Assembly: GCA_937958145.1 (NCBI GenBank)
Contig: CALGOE010000004.1
Location: forward strand, 1 to 6,121
Source: an uncultured Desulfobacca sp.
GTDB lineage: Bacteria; Desulfobacterota; Desulfobaccia; Desulfobaccales; Desulfobaccaceae
Length of the DNA stretch: 6,121 nucleotides
Direction: 5' to 3'
The notes beneath the pieces were generated by a model that was not told the DNA's origin, ran no database searches, and worked only from the letters and a program-made list of their open reading frames with translations. Of the stretch, positions 1 to 5,039 are shown in pieces (the stretch's first letter is position 1; each line of letters opens with the position of its first letter). The position numbers were made by a program, and so were the translations under genes.

Positions 1-75
1 CAAATTCGTCGTTGCCAAGGGTGTGGCCAGATACTATGTTATAACTGTCAGACTCAGCAGAGGGAGGAAGAGTAG
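1..75 (+). CDS. 3' end of an unidentified gene with a C-terminal four-cysteine motif (partial)
   Basis: Reading from base 1 gives 24 codons ending in TAG at 73-75. The tail contains Cys at codons 5, 8, 13 and 16, a CxxC-x4-CxxC arrangement (CQGCGQILCYNC) typical of small structural zinc sites, followed by a polar end (QTQQREEE). The stop lies 1 base before the ATG of the next gene, and the glutamate-rich end of this frame also encodes that gene's Shine-Dalgarno sequence, so the two are probably translationally coupled. Only the last residues are visible, so no function can be given. The frame is short and could be open by chance. The ordered cysteines and the stop placed exactly at the next start are what support it. 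Confidence 0.55.
   Translation, partial: QIRRCQGCGQILCYNCQTQQREEE
61..70 (+). promoter_or_regulatory. Shine-Dalgarno deciding the start at 77
   Basis: AGGGAGGAAG ends 6 bases before the ATG at 77. A longer in-frame reading from 23 exists but has no comparable ribosome-binding sequence and would overlap the upstream frame, so the ATG at 77 is preferred. Confidence 0.6.
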
Positions 76-76
76 C

Positions 77-514
77 ATGTGCCTCAGTATTCGCCGGCCG
101 TGCGCCTGCGGCCGTCAGGAAGCCCATTTTATGCACCGGGACAATATCCTGCCGGAGAGTATTTTGGTGAATCTTTACTGTCCGGAGTGCCGCCATCAGG
201 CCCAATGGGACCCGGAAACCATGACCGAGGATTGCGGCTGGATTTTGGAATATGATATCGAAGGGGCCAGGTTTTTCTTCTGGCAAAAAGGCATGACAGA
301 GGAGATCACTCCGGATTATCTCTTTGAACAGGGTTACTGCAGTTGGAACGGTCTGACTCCCCAGGATCTGGCCGAGCGCACCCGTCTGCATGCTGACTTG
401 GCCCCCCTCTTCCAACAGGACCGTCTGGCCTATATCAACGCCTTAAAGGCGACCATGCTAAGGCATGTCCAGGAGTTGAAAGACGCCGGCTGGCGCAAGG
501 CGCAACAGGCCTAA
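77..514 (+). CDS. small zinc-ribbon-like conserved hypothetical protein
   Basis: A 145-residue cytoplasmic protein with no signal peptide or membrane segment. The N-terminus holds C9-x-C11 and C35-x2-C38 (PCACG and YCPEC), a pattern that could bind one zinc ion as a ribbon. The middle is aromatic (ARFFFWQKG, residues 64-72), and the last 55 residues (about 92-145) look alpha-helical and charged. I do not recognise the family. The ATG at 77 is chosen because a strong AGGGAGGAAG lies 6 bases upstream. An in-frame extension to 23 would add 18 residues that overlap the preceding frame. The upstream neighbour also ends in a four-cysteine motif, so the two may act together on the same partner, but this is inference. 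It ends 63 bases before the threonine ammonia-lyase and may share its transcript. Confidence 0.75.
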   Translation: MCLSIRRPCACGRQEAHFMHRDNILPESILVNLYCPECRHQAQWDPETMTEDCGWILEYDIEGARFFFWQKGMTEEITPDYLFEQGYCSWNGLTPQDLAERTRLHADLAPLFQQDRLAYINALKATMLRHVQELKDAGWRKAQQA

Positions 515-577
515 GGCTCCGATCTGGAGTTTGCTTCATGATGTATCAGCTGCTGGTTCGGTGATTCCAATAGCGAC

Positions 578-1783
578 ATGGTGACCTTGGCGGACATTCA
601 GGCGGCTCAAACGCGGTTGGCCGGCCAGATCAGCCACACGCCCGTGGTCTCTTCCCAGACCCTCAGCCGGCGCAGCGGTCGGGAGATCTTTCTGAAGCTG
701 GAGAATCTCCAGACGACCGGCTCTTTTAAACTGCGGGGCTCCCTCAATAAGCTGAAGCTCTTGCCGGCAACCGCCAAGCCTCTTGGCGTGGTGGCGGCGT
801 CGGCGGGCAATCACGCCCAGGGGGTGGCCTACGCCGCCTCCCTGGCGGGGCGTCCGGCTACCATCATCATGCCCCAATGGGCTTCGCTCTCCAAACAGAT
901 GGCCACCGAAAGTTACGGTGGCAAGGTCATACGCCACGGCCAGACCCTGGCCGAGGCTTTGGAGCGGGCCCAGGGGTTGGCTCAGGAAGGTCTGACCTTC
1001 ATCCATCCTTTTGATGATCCCGAAATCATCGCCGGTCAGGGCACACTCGGGCTGGAATTGCTCAGCGATCGGCCCGATCTGGATACAGTCCTCATTCCCG
1101 TGGGCGGGGGCGGTCTGGCCGCGGGGGTGGCGCTGGCGCTCAAAGAGTCCAATCCCCGTATTCGCGTCTACGGGGTCCAGACCGAACTGGTGCCTTCTGC
1201 ACCGGCTGCCTTTGCCGCCGGACATCCGGTAGCCGTCGCCGGAGCACCAACCCTGGCCGACGGCATCAACGTCACCCGCTTGGGCGAACATACCTTCCCC
1301 ATCCTGCAACGCTATCTGGACGGGCTGGCTCTGGTCAGCGAAGACCAGATCGCCGATGCTGTCCTGTTGCTCCTGGAGCGGAAAAAGACCCTCAGCGAAG
1401 GGGCCGGCGCCGTGCCGGTGGCCGCCCTGCTGCAGCAGTTGGCCGAGGCCGATCTCGGGCGGCGGGTGGTCCTGGTCATCAGCGGCGGCAATATGGACAT
1501 CCCTCTCTTGGAGCGGGTGGTGCAGCGGGGGCTCTTACACTCCCAACGCCTGCTCAGTCTCAGCGTCGTCCTGCCGGATTCCCCCGGCTCCCTGGGCCGG
1601 CTGACCACTCTCCTGGGTCAGGCCGGCGCCAATATTCTGTCCCTCAGTCATGACCGTCTGGGTCTGGATCTGCCGCTGCAGGAAACCCGGGTAAAGATTG
1701 ATGTGGAAACCATGGGGGCGAGCCACTGCGACAGGATTGTGGCGACGTTAACGGCAGCGGGCTATCGGCTGCAAAAGGGGTGA
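578..1783 (+). CDS. ilvA: threonine ammonia-lyase, PLP-dependent, with C-terminal ACT domain
   Basis: A 401-residue cytoplasmic enzyme expected to deaminate L-threonine to 2-oxobutanoate and ammonia, the entry step to isoleucine or of threonine catabolism. Fold type II PLP features are complete: Schiff-base lysine K51 in GSFKLRG, the SAGNHAQG loop at 75-82, the phosphate-binding GGGGL at 176-180, TLADGI at 225-230, SEGAGA near 273-278 and SGGN at 302-305. Residues about 325-398 form one ACT domain (LSLSVVLPDSPGSLGRL onward), a likely allosteric amino-acid site. The length matches the roughly 400-residue single-ACT type, not the roughly 510-residue E. coli IlvA with two regulatory modules. The biosynthetic or catabolic role cannot be settled from sequence alone, so ilvA is used loosely (tdcB is the alternative). 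The ATG at 578 is the only start in its frame after an in-frame stop at 539-541, but it lacks a good Shine-Dalgarno. The next gene starts 3 bases after its stop. Confidence 0.95.
   Translation: MVTLADIQAAQTRLAGQISHTPVVSSQTLSRRSGREIFLKLENLQTTGSFKLRGSLNKLKLLPATAKPLGVVAASAGNHAQGVAYAASLAGRPATIIMPQWASLSKQMATESYGGKVIRHGQTLAEALERAQGLAQEGLTFIHPFDDPEIIAGQGTLGLELLSDRPDLDTVLIPVGGGGLAAGVALALKESNPRIRVYGVQTELVPSAPAAFAAGHPVAVAGAPTLADGINVTRLGEHTFPILQRYLDGLALVSEDQIADAVLLLLERKKTLSEGAGAVPVAALLQQLAEADLGRRVVLVISGGNMDIPLLERVVQRGLLHSQRLLSLSVVLPDSPGSLGRLTTLLGQAGANILSLSHDRLGLDLPLQETRVKIDVETMGASHCDRIVATLTAAGYRLQKG
1773..1780 (+). promoter_or_regulatory. Shine-Dalgarno for the GTG start at 1787
   Basis: AAAAGGGG lies within the last codons of the threonine ammonia-lyase, 6 bases before the GTG at 1787. 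It supports a GTG start and translational coupling of the two genes. Confidence 0.5.
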
Positions 1784-1786
1784 GCG

Positions 1787-2947
1787 GTGATCCACAGGCA
1801 GTGGTCAGTAGCCGAAGGTTTGGTCTGGTGCTGGAAACAGGTTTTCGGGATATGGCTCATATTCGGCCTCGTCTCGATGTTAGCTCTCCCATCTCCTGGC
1901 AGGTCGTTTGCTGGTCAGGAATTCCGCCTGTCGCAGCCCGGCTGGCAATATGCCTTCCCCCGGGATCATGCGGCGCATCCGGATTTCAAGACCGAGTGGT
2001 GGTATTACACCGGCCACCTGACGGGAGAGCAGGGGGAGCCGTTCAGCTACCAGCTCACCTTTTTCCGGGTCGGGGTGCGGCGCCCTGATGCCCAGGCCCG
2101 CTCAGCCTGGTCCCTGCATACCCTTTATTTCGCCCACTTGGCCCTGACTGATATTCAAGGCCGGAAATTTGTCTATCATGAAAAGGTGGGGCGGGGAGCC
2201 TTGGGCATGTCCGGCGCCGAGACGGATCACTACCGGGTCTGGATAGATAATTGGCAGGCGGAGCTGCAGGGGGAGGAGCACCGGCTGCGGGCCGGCGCGA
2301 TCAACCTCAGTCTCAATCTCCGTCTTACTCCCAGCAAGCCGCCGGTCATTCATGGCCTTGATGGCGTCAGTCAAAAAGCGGCTGGCGAAGGCTATGCCAG
2401 CCATTACTATTCCCTGACCCGGCTAGCCACCCGGGGGACCCTGATCTATCAGGGCCGCACCTATCAGGTGCAGGGGCTGAGCTGGATGGATCATGAGTTC
2501 TCCAGCAGCCAACTGGCCCCGTACCAGACCGGATGGGACTGGTTTTCCCTGCAATTGGACGACGGGCACGATCTCATGCTCTATGTGCTGCGCCATCAGG
2601 ACGGCAGCCTGGACCCCCATTCCTCGGGAACGTTAGTCGATCCGGGGGGCCGGGGCCGCCACCTGCAGTTAACCGACTTTGCCATCCAGCCCTTGGCAAC
2701 CTGGCAATCCCCCAAATCCGGCGCGGTCTACCCGGCCGCCTGGAAAATCAGCCTGCCGGCGCCAGGCTATGAGCTGGAAATCCAGCCCACCGTCTCCGAT
2801 CAGGAGTTGATCACTTCTAAAAGTACCCAAATCACGTATTGGGAAGGCAGCGTCCGGGTCAAAGGCACCAAAAACGGCAAGCCCGTCAGCGGCCAGGGCT
2901 ATGTGGAATTAACCGGCTACGCCGGAACCCTGGGAGGGCGGTTTTAA
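1787..2947 (+). CDS. exported lipocalin-like protein, AttH/CrtC (carotenoid 1,2-hydratase-like) family
   Basis: A 386-residue protein. The N-terminus has a hydrophobic stretch at about 21-35 (GIWLIFGLVSMLALP) and a plausible signal peptidase I site after A42 (SFA-GQ), so it is probably periplasmic. No lipobox cysteine is seen. The mature part carries the hallmarks of the AttH/CrtC double-lipocalin fold: FPRDHAAHPDFKTEWWYYTG (57-76), YYSLTRL (207-213), GLSWMDHEF (230-238), GWDWFSLQL (249-257), YWEGSVRV (351-358) and GYVELTGYAG (371-380). The length fits the family. Some members hydrate carotenoids (CrtC), but most, like AttH, are of unknown function and are often encoded beside an ABC transporter. 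No carotenoid gene or transporter is in this window, so hydratase activity should not be assumed. The GTG start has AAAAGGGG 6 bases upstream and lies 3 bases after the lyase stop, implying co-transcription. Confidence 0.88.
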   Translation: MIHRQWSVAEGLVWCWKQVFGIWLIFGLVSMLALPSPGRSFAGQEFRLSQPGWQYAFPRDHAAHPDFKTEWWYYTGHLTGEQGEPFSYQLTFFRVGVRRPDAQARSAWSLHTLYFAHLALTDIQGRKFVYHEKVGRGALGMSGAETDHYRVWIDNWQAELQGEEHRLRAGAINLSLNLRLTPSKPPVIHGLDGVSQKAAGEGYASHYYSLTRLATRGTLIYQGRTYQVQGLSWMDHEFSSSQLAPYQTGWDWFSLQLDDGHDLMLYVLRHQDGSLDPHSSGTLVDPGGRGRHLQLTDFAIQPLATWQSPKSGAVYPAAWKISLPAPGYELEIQPTVSDQELITSKSTQITYWEGSVRVKGTKNGKPVSGQGYVELTGYAGTLGGRF

Positions 2948-2999
2948 GCCAAGCTGGGGGAGGGGAGGCAGGTGGCCGGTCCCTCTGCCCCCTGTTGGC
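2948..2999 (+). other. imperfect hairpin directly after the AttH-like gene
   Basis: The arms GCCAA (2948-2952) and TTGGC (2995-2999), then GGGGG (2956-2960) and CCCCC (2988-2992), can pair around small internal loops, with further G-rich/C-rich pairing inside. It begins at the base after the TAA. No T-tract follows, so it is not a classic intrinsic terminator. It may be a 3' mRNA stabiliser or a weak or Rho-assisted stop before the deacetylase gene. Confidence 0.4.
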
Positions 3000-3020
3000 A
3001 AGGATGCTGTCAACCTGTTC

Positions 3021-3027
3021 AAGGAGG
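3021..3027 (+). promoter_or_regulatory. strong Shine-Dalgarno deciding the start at 3034
   Basis: AAGGAGG lies 6 bases before the ATG at 3034. The frame is open much further upstream, with another ATG at 3004, but only the 3034 start has this signal and gives an N-terminus (MAATGYVYDDRYLWHD) that looks like the family. Confidence 0.8.
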
Positions 3028-3033
3028 CTGACT

Positions 3034-3984
3034 ATGGCCGCAACCGGCTATGTTTATGATGACCGCTATCTCTGGCATGATCCCGGGGCCTTCCATGTGG
3101 AGCGGCCCGAGCGCCTGCAGGCCATCCAGAAACGTCTGGTGGAGACCGGCCTGATCAATCAAGTAGTCCTTATTGAGCCGTTCCCGGCCCCCCTCGAGTG
3201 GATTACCACCCTGCACGACCCGGGCTATATCGAACGCTTCCGACGGGCCTGTGAGAAGGGCGTTCCCATCCTCGATACCGGCGACTGCGGCATCTGTCCA
3301 AAATCCTTTGAAGTTGCCCTGCTGGCCGTGGGCGGCGTTTTAGCTGCGGCTGATGCGGTGATGGCCGGGACCGTCAAGAACGCCTTTTGCGCCCTCCGCC
3401 CGCCGGGGCACCATGCTGAACGGAACCGCGCCATGGGGTTCTGTTTTTTTAACAATATCGCTCTGGGGGCCAGATACCTCCAGAAGCACCATGGGTTAAA
3501 GAAAGTGGCCATCGTTGACTGGGATGTGCATCATGGCAATGGCACCCAGCACCTGTTTGAAACCGATCCCACGGTGCTCTATATTTCTCTACATCAGGAC
3601 CCCTATACCCTTTATCCGGGCACGGGCAAAAGCTCGGAAATCGGCCTGGGAGCAGGGCAGGGGGCAACCCTGAACCTCCCCCTGCCCCCTGGCAGCACTG
3701 ATGAGGATTACCGACGGGTGTTAGAGACCCGGGTCTTGCCGGCGCTACGGGCCTTTGCGCCGGAATTCCTCCTCATTTCCGCCGGTTTTGATGCGCATGC
3801 CGACGATCCGTTGGCCAATATGCAATTGACGGAACAGGGCTATCGAACCATGGGTTCCCTCTTGGCCGCCTTTGCCCAAGAAGCCTGTCAGGGCCGCCTC
3901 ATCACGGTATTGGAAGGAGGCTACAACCTGAGCGTGCTGGCGGCCTGCGTCGCCGATCACATCAGGATCCTGCTGCAGCACTAG
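3034..3984 (+). CDS. histone deacetylase family protein (zinc-dependent acyl-lysine or acetylpolyamine hydrolase)
   Basis: A 316-residue cytoplasmic protein of the arginase/deacetylase fold, close to class II-type bacterial deacetylases. Conserved elements in order: HVERPERL (21-28), the active-site histidine pair H126-H127 in RPPGHHAE, DWDVHHGNGT (162-171) supplying zinc ligands D164 and H166, the third zinc ligand D253 in SAGFDAHADDPL, and the transition-state tyrosine Y297 in LEGGYNL. All catalytic residues are present, so it should be active. Substrates of bacterial members include acetylpolyamines, acetylated small molecules and acetyl-lysine on proteins such as acetyl-CoA synthetase. 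The neighbours here do not decide between them: no acetyltransferase or acs gene is in the window. The start at 3034 is set by AAGGAGG. The gene follows the AttH-like gene by 86 bases that contain a hairpin, so it may be transcribed partly on its own. Downstream it converges with the SRPBCC gene. Confidence 0.93.
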   Translation: MAATGYVYDDRYLWHDPGAFHVERPERLQAIQKRLVETGLINQVVLIEPFPAPLEWITTLHDPGYIERFRRACEKGVPILDTGDCGICPKSFEVALLAVGGVLAAADAVMAGTVKNAFCALRPPGHHAERNRAMGFCFFNNIALGARYLQKHHGLKKVAIVDWDVHHGNGTQHLFETDPTVLYISLHQDPYTLYPGTGKSSEIGLGAGQGATLNLPLPPGSTDEDYRRVLETRVLPALRAFAPEFLLISAGFDAHADDPLANMQLTEQGYRTMGSLLAAFAQEACQGRLITVLEGGYNLSVLAACVADHIRILLQH

Positions 3985-4066
3985 CAAGGTTTGGGGAAAA
4001 GAACGAAAACCCAGGCATGCGAGGCCGGGTCGGGGGAAAGAAGCATGGCATGAGGAATAAGGGAAG

Positions 4067-4567
4067 TTATTTTCTGCCCTTTGCTTCCCCCGTGGCCACT
4101 TGCCTTTTTGCCGGGGCGGCAAGGAGCTGGGCGATGGTCTGGCGCCGGAAAGAAAATATCCGCTTCAGCTGGCGACGCACCAAAGGCAGGGCCAATTCCC
4201 CTAAAGGAAAAAAGGGAAGCTGATAGACCACCCGGTCGATCATGAGGGTGCCCTCTGCATGGGGTTGAAAATGATGGGTATGCACCCATTGCCGGTACGG
4301 ACCCAGGAGCTGTTCGTCCACAAAACAATGGGGCGGGTCCCAGTGGGAGATGCGGGTCAGCCAGGCGAAGGGCACTCCAAAAAGGCGTAGGCGGTATTCG
4401 ATGAGAGTGCCCACCTGCATCCTGATGGGGCCGGGCGTGATAATGTGAAACTGCAGTTCCGGCGGCGTTATCCGTTCCAGATTGCTGGCGTCGGCAAAAA
4501 AGGGGAAGACTCCGGCCGGCGGCAGGGGGAGCTGTTGTTGGGTCAATAAAATGTGGCTCCGTCCCAT
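4067..4567 (-). CDS. SRPBCC-fold (START/Bet v1-like) family protein
   Basis: A 166-residue cytoplasmic protein with no signal peptide. It matches the SRPBCC branch often annotated as cyclase/dehydrase-like or, misleadingly, as CDP-paratose epimerase-like. Visible motifs are VFPFFADASNLERITPPEL (20-38), G-TLIEYRLRLFGVPFAW (53-69), HWDPPHCFVDEQLLGPYRQW (75-94), H-HHF near 96-100, and a C-terminal helix ending in KRIFSFRRQTIAQLL (135-149). This helix and the curved sheet usually enclose a hydrophobic pocket for a lipid-like or aromatic ligand, which is unknown here. A basic tail (residues 152-166) follows. The ATG at 4567 is preceded by GGAG (4579-4576) 8 bases upstream, and it begins at the base after the TAG of the lipoate-ligase-like remnant, so translation is almost certainly coupled. 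Confidence 0.85.
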   Translation of the reverse strand: MGRSHILLTQQQLPLPPAGVFPFFADASNLERITPPELQFHIITPGPIRMQVGTLIEYRLRLFGVPFAWLTRISHWDPPHCFVDEQLLGPYRQWVHTHHFQPHAEGTLMIDRVVYQLPFFPLGELALPLVRRQLKRIFSFRRQTIAQLLAAPAKRQVATGEAKGRK

Positions 4568-4891
4568 CTAGCTGACTCCGGGTGCCGGCCGGCCCGCAAG
4601 TGCTGCTTGCCCCAAGGCCTGGGCATAATCCCGCTCTAAAGCCTTACGTTCCCATAGGGTAAAATCGCCAGGGGTCAGCATTATTCCCAGCTCTTCTTCC
4701 AGACCCCGCTGCAGGGCTTGTTTTACCGCCGGCAACAGAGGTGCTGCACCCAGGATTTCTTCCAAGGACGTCACGGGCAGACTCCCTTCAGGGGAGGGAC
4801 CGCCGGCTTCGGCGTGGGAACGCCGCAGCACTTCATCCAGGGCCATATTCCAGGCCGGAGGGCTGGGACCATGATCCAAGAGACGCCACAT
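4568..4891 (-). CDS. internally deleted lipoate-protein ligase A-like protein (probable remnant)
   Basis: An intact 107-codon frame that resembles only the two ends of LplA-type ligases (normally about 250 residues or more). Residues 1-20 (MWRLLDHGPSPPAWNMALDE) match the usual N-terminus. Residues about 41-88, with TSLEEILG then ALQRGLEEELGIML and PGDFTLWE, match the usual C-terminal segment. The whole catalytic middle is missing, including the RRxxGG lipoate-binding region and the catalytic lysine, so it cannot act as a ligase. The junction falls around residues 30-40, is in frame, and coincides with a small inverted repeat. The ATG at 4891 fits the family start but has no Shine-Dalgarno, and an in-frame TAA lies 12 bases upstream. 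It may be a decaying gene kept as an open frame, or a small protein retained for coupling to the SRPBCC gene. An assembly error could also produce this. The family assignment is from recognition by eye and is fairly confident at the N-terminus, less so for the C-terminal part. Confidence 0.7.
   Translation of the reverse strand: MWRLLDHGPSPPAWNMALDEVLRRSHAEAGGPSPEGSLPVTSLEEILGAAPLLPAVKQALQRGLEEELGIMLTPGDFTLWERKALERDYAQALGQAALAGRPAPGVS
4782..4796. repeat. short inverted repeat at the presumed deletion junction
   Basis: CTCCC (4782-4786) and GGGAG (4792-4796) form a 5-bp inverted repeat around TTCAG. It covers codons 32-37 of the lipoate-ligase-like gene, where its N- and C-terminal family segments meet. 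It is short enough to occur by chance. Confidence 0.35.
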
Positions 4892-4941
4892 GGGAAGTGG
4901 TTAGGGGTCAGCGACCGGCAAGAGGGAAACGGGAGAAGGGA

Positions 4942-4969
4942 AGGGGAACATATTTTGCACCGTTCCCCT
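4942..4969. repeat. 8-bp perfect inverted repeat between pheS and the lipoate-ligase-like gene
   Basis: AGGGGAAC (4942-4949) and GTTCCCCT (4962-4969) are exact reverse complements around a 12-base AT-rich loop. Read in the pheS direction it is followed by a pyrimidine run (CCCTTCTCCC and on) without a true T-tract. It could weakly end pheS transcription, protect the mRNA 3' end, or be an operator. It is the only clear structure in this 148-base gap, and I see no convincing promoter there. Confidence 0.4.
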
Positions 4970-5039
4970 GCTCCTCTTAATTCTCAACGTGTCCTGAAGA
5001 ATGGAAAGTTTTCACGGATAAGGGGCAACTGCGAGCATC

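Noticed and set aside
23..76. 18-residue N-terminal extension of the zinc-ribbon-like protein
   Set aside because: It overlaps a more plausible upstream frame with ordered cysteines, and the ribosome-binding sequence fits the ATG at 77.
536..1309. Long open frame on the - strand opposite the threonine ammonia-lyase (257 codons)
   Set aside because: It is antisense to a gene with complete PLP-enzyme motifs. Its own translation is low in complexity, rich in Gly/Gln/His, and has no recognisable domain, as is usual for shadows of GC-rich genes.
2839..3033. Upstream extension of the deacetylase frame, including an ATG at 3004
   Set aside because: The extension overlaps the AttH-like gene and the hairpin, reads as Arg/Gly-rich non-family sequence, and lacks a Shine-Dalgarno. 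AAGGAGG marks 3034 instead.
3985..4066. Possible bidirectional terminator between the converging deacetylase and SRPBCC genes
   Set aside because: The A-rich and T-rich patches (AAAAGAACGAAAACC and TTATTTTC) are not attached to a convincing stem. Only weak partial pairing could be found by eye.
4017..4223. 68-codon + strand frame in the convergent region
   Set aside because: It runs antisense into the SRPBCC gene, is Arg/Lys/Trp-rich, and resembles no protein family I know.
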